Part shown: positions 26,462-33,925 of the stretch, one piece after another
Position numbering within the stretch: the stretch's first letter is position 1
Layout: every line of letters begins with the position of its first letter
Assembly: GCA_902777355.1 (NCBI GenBank)
Contig: CACYTU010000026.1
Span: 1-56,936 of the forward strand
Direction of reading: 5' to 3'
Source of the DNA: an uncultured Lachnospiraceae bacterium
GTDB taxonomy: Bacteria; Bacillota; Clostridia; Lachnospirales; Lachnospiraceae
Length of the DNA stretch: 56,936 bases
Notes under the pieces: model-generated
Database searches by the model: none
Told to the model about the DNA's origin: nothing
What the model saw: only the letters and a program-made list of their open reading frames with translations
Made by a program: the position numbers and the translations under genes

Positions 26462-26935
26462 TTACTCTTCAATACTTTCAAATCCGAAATGTCTGGATTC
26501 TTTGAGTCTGTAATAGATAAATTTGGTTTTGGCCACCTCCCTGCCGGTATCGTCTGAAATCGTACCTTCAACCCAGGTCAGGGTTTTCCCGGTCTTGATC
26601 ACATTCGCCGTGCAGACGATTTCTTTTCCCCGGACAGCTCTCAGGTAATCCATATCCCCCTGCACTGTCGGTCCCCCATGCCCTGTGGATGCTGCCGCAA
26701 TCCCGCAGATCGTATCAGCAAGCGCAAAAAAAACACCGCCGTGCACAGTATTGATGGGATTCATATGCCTTTTTTCCAGAAGAACTCTTCCCTTACAATA
26801 TCCGCTGTCCACCTCCAGAATTTCCATTCCGACGTCCTTGGAAAAGCCTACTTCCTCACACAAATACTTCGCCGCCCTTTTCTGTTCCTCAAGGCTGAGT
26901 CCGTTCCTGATTCTGTTATTGTCTCTGCCAGTCAT
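26462..26935 (-). CDS. PaaI/YbgC-type hotdog-fold acyl-CoA thioesterase
   Basis: A 157-residue single hotdog-fold protein. The catalytic segment MNPINTVHGGVFFALADTI has the HGG motif and the following acidic helix residue expected of PaaI thioesterases. The strand TVQGDMDYLRAVRGKEI and the C-terminal AKTKFIYYRL complete the fold. It probably hydrolyses an aryl- or acyl-CoA ester. The phenylacetate-CoA ligase at the window's left end is a possible but distant functional partner. GGAGAAAAAG precedes the start. Confidence 0.9.
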   Translation of the reverse strand: MTGRDNNRIRNGLSLEEQKRAAKYLCEEVGFSKDVGMEILEVDSGYCKGRVLLEKRHMNPINTVHGGVFFALADTICGIAAASTGHGGPTVQGDMDYLRAVRGKEIVCTANVIKTGKTLTWVEGTISDDTGREVAKTKFIYYRLKESRHFGFESIEE

Positions 26936-27028
26936 CTTTTTCTCCAGTCTTTTAAGCTTCTTCGTCTGCTTCTGCGGCCGCCCCGAAAACCTTCTTTCAG
27001 CCTGTATCGATCCTGTACTTTTCCGTTA

Positions 27029-27073
27029 GTCCTCCTGTCCACGCCATCTCGGGAGGGCTGACCGTAACCGCGA
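27029..27073. repeat. GTTA-type hairpin repeat, degenerate copy
   Basis: GTTAG ... TGTCCACGCC ... GAGGGC ... GTAAC matches the outline of the hairpins at 10966 and 15878 but with weaker pairing. Confidence 0.35.
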
Positions 27074-27280
27074 AAAACCCATTCCTCAAAGCGAAGCAGT
27101 GCTGCCCCGCGATGTTTATTCCACCGTACTGCTCAGTTTTTTACGTTGAAAACCACTCTAAAACTCTCGAAGTTCCTTGCGGTCTGAAAAGCAGTTTCAC
27201 GTCCCTTCCGGAACAGAATGGAAGATTCGGTCAGCACAATCCAGGGCAATTAAGTGTAACATGATATCCGGATAATCTCA

Positions 27281-27410
27281 ACACGGCAAAAACGGCCACG
27301 CCCTGCATATGACACACGGCAAAACGGCTATGCCCTGCATATGACACACGGCAAAAGCAGCTGCGCCCTGCATATGACACACGGCAAAAACGGAGCCGGA
27401 CCCTGCACGG
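27281..27410. repeat. 33-bp tandem repeat upstream of the alcohol dehydrogenase gene
   Basis: Three to four copies (27281, 27314, 27346, 27379) at 32-33 bp spacing, each beginning ACACGGCAAAA and ending CCCTGCATATGAC. It lies in the gene-free stretch 26936-27634. Confidence 0.85.
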
Positions 27411-27477
27411 AAAAACGAACCCGGATCTGAATCTGTGGGGAAAACCAGCAGCGTCCCTGCGCATCAAAGCAGATTTA

Positions 27478-27553
27478 TTGTGTGCCTTTTGTCACGATTC
27501 TGATACAATAGAGATGACCGGATTAGTTTTCCGCTTCGGGAAAATCCGGCCTC
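27478..27553 (+). promoter_or_regulatory. Candidate promoter and leader hairpin of the alcohol dehydrogenase gene
   Basis: An extended -10 TGATACAAT (TACAAT at 27504-27509) has a poor -35. Downstream, 27518-27553 can pair CCGGAT..TTTTCC with GGAAAA..TCCGG, a possible leader hairpin. The start codon is at 27635. Confidence 0.3.
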
Positions 27554-27634
27554 TTGTGGATACTTTAATAGCGAGGCAGAATCCGAGATCATGTCCCGGG
27601 GCTTTTTACAGAATTGAAAAGGGAGGTTCAGTTT

Positions 27635-28714
27635 ATGTTTTTTTACATGCCCACAAAAGTATACAGCGAGAACAACTGTGTCCGCGCACACGCCAAAGAG
27701 CTTGCATCCATCGGGAAAAAAGCACTGATCGTGACGGGCAGGAACAGTGCCTTCAAAAACGGTTCCGCGGCAGATGTCGAGACCGCTCTCTCCGAATACG
27801 GTGTTGAATGGGCTTTCTTTAATGAAATCGAAGAAAACCCCTCCGTCGAGACCGTCATGAAAGGACGCGACCGCGGCCTGGCGGAAGGTGTGGATTTCGT
27901 AATCGGCATCGGAGGCGGCTCTCCCATGGATGCAGCCAAGGCCATTGCCCTGATGATCCGCTGCAAGGATGCCGGAGCCGACTACCTCTATGACAAAAAT
28001 GCTGTCACCGACGCGCTGCCTGTTGTCTGTATTCCGACCACGTGCGGCACCGGTTCGGAAGTGACCGCTGTCTCTGTGCTGACCCGGCACTCTCTCAGGG
28101 CAAAAGGATCCATTCCTCACAAGATTTTTCCTGTTCTCTCTCTTCTGGATGGAAAATATCTCATGAATGCACCCCGCAGGGTCATCACGGATACCTCGAT
28201 CGATGCTCTCTCACATATGTATGAGAGTTATCTGAACACGAAGTCGACTGACTTCAGCCGCATGTGCGTGGACGCAGGCCTCAAGGCATGGAGCCGTTCC
28301 AGGGAAACTATTCTTTCAGGCGCTCCCCTGACCCTTGACAACTGCAATGACATGCTCAATGCCTCCATGTACGCAGGTATGGCAATCGCGCACACGGGAA
28401 CCACCCTGCCCCACGGGCTCAGTTATCCGCTGACCTACGAGACAGGAATGCCTCACGGAAAAGCCTGCGGCTATTTCCTTGCGGGATATCTGAGAGAAGC
28501 AGATCCCGAAGCGGCCTCCTATCTTCTCAAAGGAGCCGGGTTCACTGATGTGGACTCTCTGGAAGCCTATTTCACAGCCACCTGCGGCAGAGACGATGTC
28601 CCCGCAGATGTCCTCATGCAATCCGTTCAGAACACCCTCGCGAGCCCTGCCAAACTGGCCCAGTGTCCATTCCACGTGGACGAGTTTGTCCTGAACCGCA
28701 TCGCAGGACTCTGA
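27635..28714 (+). CDS. Iron-containing alcohol dehydrogenase
   Basis: A 359-residue group III (Fe-ADH) enzyme. The nucleotide-binding motif is GIGGGSPMDAAKAIAL, followed by PTTCGTGSEVT. Likely metal-binding positions lie in DALSHMYESY and in HGLSYPLTYETGMPHGKA. It would interconvert an alcohol and aldehyde with NAD(P)H. An in-frame TTG at 27614 covers the ribosome-binding site (AAGGGAGG), so the ATG at 27635 is the start. The substrate, such as butanol or a diol, is not readable. Monocistronic. Confidence 0.92.
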   Translation: MFFYMPTKVYSENNCVRAHAKELASIGKKALIVTGRNSAFKNGSAADVETALSEYGVEWAFFNEIEENPSVETVMKGRDRGLAEGVDFVIGIGGGSPMDAAKAIALMIRCKDAGADYLYDKNAVTDALPVVCIPTTCGTGSEVTAVSVLTRHSLRAKGSIPHKIFPVLSLLDGKYLMNAPRRVITDTSIDALSHMYESYLNTKSTDFSRMCVDAGLKAWSRSRETILSGAPLTLDNCNDMLNASMYAGMAIAHTGTTLPHGLSYPLTYETGMPHGKACGYFLAGYLREADPEAASYLLKGAGFTDVDSLEAYFTATCGRDDVPADVLMQSVQNTLASPAKLAQCPFHVDEFVLNRIAGL

Positions 28715-28754
28715 GTCCGGCCAGAGTTCTTCATTATACGAGCCGGCCCCATCA

Positions 28755-28898
28755 GTCTGTATCCGCCTCAGGACGGGACAGTACATGACAGATTCCATGT
28801 TAACAGGGCAGTGGCGGCCACGCCGCCCTCTCCCTCCCCATCCGGCCCGTGTCTGCCGCAGGGGCGGATAATACATTGCACAGGCCATGTCGTAAAAA
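28755..28898 (+). repeat. Dispersed noncoding element R1, copy C
   Basis: Contains ACAGGGCAGTGGCGGCC ACGCCGCCCTC, matching the core of copy A, followed by GGGGCGGATAATACATTGCA and CAGGCCATGTC, matching copy D. It directly follows the alcohol dehydrogenase stop codon region and leads into a terminator. Confidence 0.65.
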
Positions 28899-28945
28899 AA
28901 TGCAGGTATCAGAGCTTTCCGCTCACTGATACCTGCACTTTTTTT
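28893..28945. terminator. Bidirectional terminator
   Basis: A 12-bp stem TGCAGGTATCAG / CTGATACCTGCA has seven A before it and seven T after it. It serves the convergent alcohol dehydrogenase (plus) and PrsW-like (minus) genes. Confidence 0.9.
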
Positions 28946-28981
28946 GACAGACATGGTCCCTGCCCGGAAAAGCAGTTCGTT

Positions 28982-30049
28982 TTAAACATCATCACTATCG
29001 TTCCAGGAATAAGTCTCCTCCACTTTAGCCTGATCCTTTTGCTCTGCTGAAGGATCATCTGCAGTCACCACAGCTGTTACCTGCGTGTCCTCTGAGGATC
29101 CGGCACTATCCTCCCTCATCTCCAGATACTGCCCGGTTCCGGCTTCGTCCTGCCCGGAAAGATCTATGTCCCCCACATCTTCGGAGAATTCCGCACTCTC
29201 CGCACTTGCCTGGGGCATTTCCGCCCTGGCCGCGGAATATGCGGCATCTGCTGCTCTGGCTGCCAGTGCAGCGTCACGCGCGCTTCCCAATACGATTGCC
29301 ATGATCAGGGCCAGCACGCCTTCCGCGGCAAATCCCAGGATATACCACACAGGTTTTTCTGAGGCGATTCCATATCCGACCATTCCTGCACAGGCTCCAT
29401 GGACCAGGACAGGCAGCAGATAACTCAGGCTCAGCATGAAGCCCGCCCTGCCGGAATGATTTTTCTGATCGGATCCCTTTGCAAGGCCGTAGAGGGCACC
29501 CATGAATCCCGAAAAGCCGAAATGTGCAAAAATAAACAGCAGTGCATATACAAAAGAGACGACCGCCCCCGCCGCCAGGAAATCCGGCATGCCCGAACGA
29601 AGAACTTCCATATCAGCCGGAATCACCTTGTAAGAAGCCTGCCACGCGATGTACATCACTGCAGAAAAACCCGCTCCGACCGCCGCGGAGGCAGCTATTC
29701 CGTCAGCGACAGTATCCATGGTCATCTGCGTCCACGTAGATTTTCTGAGAACAAAATGTTTCCAGGCTTCTTCTATGACTGCGGCTACCAGAACATATCG
29801 CAGGATGGAGGAAATCATGTGGAAGCTCTGCTCCTGGGCACCAGAGAGGAAAACACGCAGCAGGACCGTCAGGGCGATCATTGCGCCGGCTTCCATGAGA
29901 AAAGAAGGAACTGCCGCCGCAACCCCCAGGAAGAACAATTTCAGAAATGTTCCCGCCGATCCCCTGCCGAAAGATCCGGAACGCAGAATTATAAATAATA
30001 CGGGAAGAACCGGCAGATACGCTGCTATCAGCAAAACAGTTAAATTCAT
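28982..30049 (-). CDS. PrsW-type intramembrane protease family protein
   Basis: A 355-residue polytopic membrane protein with about eight helices. The PrsW (M82) motif EExxK is present (VIEEAWKHFVLR, around residue 95), with further conserved positions in AHFGFSGFMGALYGLAK and VHGACAGM. Founding members cleave anti-sigma factors in regulated proteolysis. The last ~95 residues are an Ala/Glu/Asp-rich cytoplasmic tail. The leader before the start is weak (CAATGGGATC), so translation may be coupled. It lies 54 bp after the WYL regulator gene, separated by a small GC palindrome at 30063-30076. No anti-sigma gene is nearby, so the substrate is unknown. Confidence 0.82.
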   Translation of the reverse strand: MNLTVLLIAAYLPVLPVLFIILRSGSFGRGSAGTFLKLFFLGVAAAVPSFLMEAGAMIALTVLLRVFLSGAQEQSFHMISSILRYVLVAAVIEEAWKHFVLRKSTWTQMTMDTVADGIAASAAVGAGFSAVMYIAWQASYKVIPADMEVLRSGMPDFLAAGAVVSFVYALLFIFAHFGFSGFMGALYGLAKGSDQKNHSGRAGFMLSLSYLLPVLVHGACAGMVGYGIASEKPVWYILGFAAEGVLALIMAIVLGSARDAALAARAADAAYSAARAEMPQASAESAEFSEDVGDIDLSGQDEAGTGQYLEMREDSAGSSEDTQVTAVVTADDPSAEQKDQAKVEETYSWNDSDDV

Positions 30050-30062
30050 GATCCCATTGACA

Positions 30063-30131
30063 CCGCCGCGCGGCGGTTTTCTCCTTTCTGCAGACTTTAC
30101 CCGTCACTGTTCACGACGTGTCGACGGCGTG
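30063..30131. repeat. GC palindrome and degenerate GTTAC-type hairpin
   Basis: CCGCCGCGCGGCGG (30063-30076) is followed by TTTT on the plus strand. At 30092-30131 GTCACTGTTCACG ... CGGCGTGGACAG resembles the GTTAC hairpin family. The 3' part overlaps the end of the WYL gene. Confidence 0.35.
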
Positions 30132-30841
30132 GACAGCATTTCCATCGCAAAGCGCTCAGATCTGAATCCCTCAGGTCTCTCAACTGCTCTCTCCCCGAGA
30201 ATAACCGGCTTTACAATCCTTTTCACCGGGTAGAGCATGGGTTTTCCCTCTTTATCCGACCAGCAGACCAAGTGATAATCCCGGCCATCCCAGGCAAGGT
30301 CAAAGGGTGTACAGATGAAGTTTTCACCTTCGCCCACAAGCTTCCTGCGTTTTCCCTCACCGGGCTCGCTGAGCTGAAAACTGATTTTCCTCTCCTGATT
30401 AATCGCGTCATTTATGGTATTGACCATATCGCAGATCAGGGCGTCCCCGCTCTCCTGAGGTACCACGCAGACCAGATGACGCTCCACTGACTGCGCCTGA
30501 TACTTACTGCAGAATTGTTTCAGCTTTCCCAGAATCACAGATTTCTGCTTTTTGCCGATAAAGCGGGAAGAAGCGACAGCATCTCCGATCATGCGGAGCT
30601 CATCCAGAGTAAATTCACGGTCTCTGAAGTAATAATAGTTGCCGGAACTCACAACTGTCTCGATGTCATAGCCCTCTTGCGCAAGCGTATCGATATCATT
30701 TCTCACTGTCTGCCTGCTGTAAACCGTCTCGTCGTCCTTGAGGGTTTCCATGATCTCTGCTTTTGTCGTGTAGTGCTTGTCATCCGTGTACATATACAGA
30801 TAGCGATATAATCTCAACAGTCTGCTTTTGTTGCTGACCAT
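30104..30841 (-). CDS. WYL-domain transcriptional regulator
   Basis: A 245-residue regulator. The N-terminal winged helix (YTDDKHYTTKAEIMETL, then YSRQTVRNDIDTLAQEGYDI) is the DeoR-like HTH_11 type. The C-terminal WYL-type domain includes FICTPFDLAWDGRDYHLVCW and YPVKRIVKPVI; the WYL signature itself is altered. Such proteins bind nucleic-acid or nucleotide ligands and often control stress or defence genes. No defence genes are visible here. The start has GGGAGGTGAAAT. First gene of a two-gene unit with the PrsW-like gene. Confidence 0.88.
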   Translation of the reverse strand: MVSNKSRLLRLYRYLYMYTDDKHYTTKAEIMETLKDDETVYSRQTVRNDIDTLAQEGYDIETVVSSGNYYYFRDREFTLDELRMIGDAVASSRFIGKKQKSVILGKLKQFCSKYQAQSVERHLVCVVPQESGDALICDMVNTINDAINQERKISFQLSEPGEGKRRKLVGEGENFICTPFDLAWDGRDYHLVCWSDKEGKPMLYPVKRIVKPVILGERAVERPEGFRSERFAMEMLSTPSTRREQ

Positions 30842-31007
30842 ATTTCACCTCCCGGCATCCGCAGCTGCTTTCCCTGCTGCATAAGAGTCGTTTGTCCCCG
30901 ACAACTTATTATGTCTTAATAAAAAAGATACGTCAATGAACAGCCGCCACCGTCACATCCCCTTCACATCCCTGTCATGGGATTATGGTGTAAGGCAGGG
31001 CGCTTGT

Positions 31008-31262
31008 GACAGGAAAAGCTCAGGACTTTGGCATGACGGACACGTCCCGTAATGAGAAAAGCTCCGGGGCTTTGGCATGACGGACACATCCCGTGATGAG
31101 AAAAGCTCCGGGGCTTTGGCATGACGGACACATCTCGTGATGAGAAAAGCTCCGGGGCTTTGGCATGACGGACACGTCCCGTGATGAGAAAAGCTCCGGG
31201 GCTTTGGCATGACGGACATGTCCCGTGATGAGAAAAGCTCCGGAGCTATGAAGTGACGGGCA
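31008..31262. repeat. 44-bp tandem repeat array with internal hairpins
   Basis: At least five units begin GCATGACGGACAC or a close variant at exactly 44-bp spacing (31031, 31075, 31119, 31163, 31207), with partial units at both ends. Each unit contains AAAGCTCC/GGGGCTTT, an 8-bp self-complementary stem with one G-U pair, and a GGACACGTCC-like near palindrome. The period is not a multiple of three, so all frames stay open but drift; I treat it as noncoding. It fills the middle of the gene-free stretch 30842-31341. Confidence 0.9.
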
Positions 31263-31341
31263 AAAAATCAAAACAGACATCACATTTATTCTACTTCCCA
31301 AACACATTCTCTTCACAATTTCCATCTATGATTTATTCAGA

Positions 31342-31425
31342 TCAAAACAAGAGGCCGATAATCCCTCCTTCAAGATGCTTCTTGTATTGATCGGCAGAAA
31401 GCTCCTGCACAAGCGGGGTTTTCAT
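31342..31425 (-). CDS. Possible 27-residue small protein
   Basis: From the ATG at 31425 a short frame reads MKTPLVQELSADQYKKHLEG and ends in a hydrophobic tail. GGGGAG lies 7 nt upstream; a second ATG two codons earlier is too close to it. No family is recognised. A longer frame upstream to 31584 passes through two palindromes and is probably not coding. Expression is unproven. Confidence 0.3.
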   Translation of the reverse strand: MKTPLVQELSADQYKKHLEGGIIGLLF

Positions 31426-31445
31426 TTTCATACTCCCCTTTAAGC

Positions 31446-31557
31446 CCTTCGAGACGACTATAGGCAGGTGTCGTCGCGAAGGGAATTTTTTTGCTGCTTT
31501 ATCATGTACGAGCGCTCGGAAAATGTCCGCAAAGGCCCGAGCGGGCTCGGCCTTTGC
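31446..31557. ncRNA. Structured noncoding region downstream of tex
   Basis: Two stems are packed here. A 14-nt arm beginning CCCTTCG pairs with GTCGTCGCGAAGGG with one mismatch (about 31446-31484), followed on the plus strand by AATTTTTTTG like a terminator. CGCAAAGGCC pairs with GGCCTTTGCG around 31527-31557. No plus-strand gene precedes the first stem, so it may end a plus-strand small RNA, or act in the tex 3' region on the minus strand. Confidence 0.35.
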
Positions 31558-31580
31558 GTCCGCTTTCCTCGCTGCTTTAA

Positions 31581-33890
31581 TCACACCATGGACAGGGAGA
31601 TCCTCTTCTTTTTCTGATCGACTGCCAGAACTGTCACCTCCACTACGTCACCGACACTGACAACCTCCAGAGGGTGTTTGATAAAACGGCTGCTCATCCT
31701 GGAAATATGGACCAGGCCGTCCTGATGGACACCGATGTCAACGAATGCGCCGAAGTCCACAATGTTGCGGACCGTGCCCTTGAGTTTCATGCCGGGCTCG
31801 AGGTCCTCCATGGAGAGTACATCGCTGCGGAGCACGGGAGCAGGCATATCCTGTCTGGGATCGCGGCCTGGTTTTTCAAGTTCGGCGAGGATATCTTTCA
31901 AGGTGATCTCACCGATTTCCAGCCTCTGCGCCGCCGCCTTTGTGTCCGGAACCATGGATTTCATTTTCCGCAGGGCAGTCTCCTCCATGGGCACCTGCAG
32001 AAGCTGTGCCAGGGTCTGTACGGCAGAGTAGCTTTCAGGGTGGACAGCAGTGTTGTCCAGAGGATTTCTGCCGCCGCGGATCCTCAGAAAGCCCGCGCAC
32101 TGTTCATAGGCCCTGGGGCCCAGTCCCTTCACCTTGAGCAGCTGGCTGCGCTCCGCGAAGCTCCCGTTTTCCTCCCTCCAGGCGACGATGTTTTTGGCGA
32201 TGGAAGCAGTGATTCCCGAGATGTGGGACAGGAGGGGCGCCGAGGCCGTATTCAGGTCGACACCGACGGAATTAACGCATTTTTCAACGACACCCGCCAG
32301 AGCGCTGTCCAGTTTTTTCTGGTTCATATCATGCTGATACTGACCGACGCCGATCGCCTTGGGGTCGATCTTGACCAGCTCCGCGAGCGGATCCTGCAGT
32401 CTGCGGGCAATCGAGGCAGCACTGCGCTGTCCCACGTCAAACTGAGGAAACTCCTCTGTCGCCAGCTTGCTGGCACTGTAGACCGAGGCGCCCGCCTCAT
32501 TGACAATGACATACTGCATGGGCTTTCCGGTCTTTTTGAAAAAGTCCGTGATGATTTGTTCCGACTCCCGCGAAGCGGTTCCGTTTCCTACTGAGAAGAG
32601 AGTAATGCCGTATCTGGCGATCAGCTTCTGCAGGACGCTTTCAGCCTCTCTCACCTTGTTCTGCGGGGCCGTGGGATAGATGACCGCCGTGTCCAGCACT
32701 TTGCCGGTCGGGTCGACTACCGCCAGCTTGCAGCCGGTCCTAAAAGCGGGATCCCAGCCCAGGACGACCCTGCCGGCTATGGGCTGCTGCATGAGGAGCT
32801 GCTCCAGATTCTGTTTGAAGACCAGGATTGCTCCGTCCTCGGCCTTCTCAGTCAGTTCGTTCCTGATCTCGCGCTCGATCGCGGGAGCGATCAGGCGGTC
32901 ATAGCTGTCCGCGCAGACCTCTTCCAGGATCGGAGCAGTGAATGGATTGACCGCGCCCTTTTTCTTTTTGATCACCTGCCGCTGCAGATACTGCAGAATT
33001 CTTTCCGAAGGGGCATCCACCCTGACTGCCAGATACCCTTCCTTCTCGCCCCGGTTCACAGCCAGGACACGATGGCCGGGCATCCCGGATACCTTCTCTT
33101 CATACTCAAAATACATCTCATAGACGCCGCTGCGGTCTTCAGCAGCTTTCTTTGATTTTCCGGAAGTCTCTTTTCCTGAATTCCCCTTAGAGGAATTCTC
33201 TTTTGCGGAATCCGGACCTGCTGCGCTGTTTACCTCGCCGTCCACACCGGCGTTCTCTTTTTTGGAGGCGCTTTTCTTCGAAGTCTCTTTTTTAGAGGTG
33301 ACAATATAGCCGTCCTTTGACGTGCGCTCCCTGATCCAGGTCCTGTAATCGGCATTGTCGGAGATCATCTCGGCTATGATATCCTGCGCCCCCTGCAGGG
33401 CTTCCTCCGCGCTCCCGACTTCTTTCTCCGCGGAGACGTATTTTGCCGCCTCTTCGGGTGCGGGGTGGTCAGCCGCCGGAGACAGCAGCCAGTCCGCCAG
33501 CCCCTCCAGGCCTTTCTCTCTGGCGATTCCTGCCCTGGTTCTGCGTTTGGGGCGGAAGGGGCGGTAGAGGTCCTCGACAGCGACCTGTGTCTGCGCTGCT
33601 TCGATCTGCTCCCTGAGGGCGGGAGTCAGTTTTCCCTGCGCCTCTATGCTCTCGATCACCTTCTGCTTTTTTTCCTCAAGATTTCTCAGATAGGTCAGGC
33701 GCTCATCCAGCGTTCGCAGCTGCTCATCATCAAGAGTTCCGGTCGCCTCCTTGCGGTAGCGGGCAATAAAGGGAATGGTATTTCCTTCGTCAATGAGGGC
33801 GATCGCAGCTTCTGTCTGCCAGATCTGGACTTTCAGTTCCTGCGCGATCAGCCTTGATATATTTTTCTGAATCTGTTCATTGTCACTCAT
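31581..33890 (-). CDS. tex: Tex-family RNA-binding transcription accessory protein
   Basis: A roughly 769-residue Tex protein: N-terminal helical region, YqgF/RuvX-like domain (AGRVVLGWDPAFRTGCKLAV), helix-hairpin-helix motifs (NTASAPLLSHISGI) and a C-terminal S1 domain (GTVRNIVDFGAFVDIGVHQD) ending at RISLSMV. Tex proteins bind RNA and affect transcription and virulence gene expression. A 50-residue Lys/Ser/Gly-rich insertion (about residues 200-255) is not part of the usual family. The ATG at 33890 is 14 nt from AGGAGG; the GTG at 33902 is only 2 nt away, so neither spacing is ideal. It follows the MATE gene by 23 bp. Confidence 0.93.
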   Translation of the reverse strand: MSDNEQIQKNISRLIAQELKVQIWQTEAAIALIDEGNTIPFIARYRKEATGTLDDEQLRTLDERLTYLRNLEEKKQKVIESIEAQGKLTPALREQIEAAQTQVAVEDLYRPFRPKRRTRAGIAREKGLEGLADWLLSPAADHPAPEEAAKYVSAEKEVGSAEEALQGAQDIIAEMISDNADYRTWIRERTSKDGYIVTSKKETSKKSASKKENAGVDGEVNSAAGPDSAKENSSKGNSGKETSGKSKKAAEDRSGVYEMYFEYEEKVSGMPGHRVLAVNRGEKEGYLAVRVDAPSERILQYLQRQVIKKKKGAVNPFTAPILEEVCADSYDRLIAPAIEREIRNELTEKAEDGAILVFKQNLEQLLMQQPIAGRVVLGWDPAFRTGCKLAVVDPTGKVLDTAVIYPTAPQNKVREAESVLQKLIARYGITLFSVGNGTASRESEQIITDFFKKTGKPMQYVIVNEAGASVYSASKLATEEFPQFDVGQRSAASIARRLQDPLAELVKIDPKAIGVGQYQHDMNQKKLDSALAGVVEKCVNSVGVDLNTASAPLLSHISGITASIAKNIVAWREENGSFAERSQLLKVKGLGPRAYEQCAGFLRIRGGRNPLDNTAVHPESYSAVQTLAQLLQVPMEETALRKMKSMVPDTKAAAQRLEIGEITLKDILAELEKPGRDPRQDMPAPVLRSDVLSMEDLEPGMKLKGTVRNIVDFGAFVDIGVHQDGLVHISRMSSRFIKHPLEVVSVGDVVEVTVLAVDQKKKRISLSMV

Positions 33891-33925
33891 AAAATCAGTC
33901 ACAACCTCCTGACATCCGGTCTGTT

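Noticed and set aside
31008-31262. Possible CRISPR array
   Set aside because: The 44-bp units are contiguous with no variable spacers and there are no cas genes in the window.
31431-31584. Extension of the small ORF upstream to a GTG at tex's end
   Set aside because: The extra 51 codons cross two palindromes and have a skewed Lys/Ala/Arg composition; a better start with GGGGAG lies at 31425.
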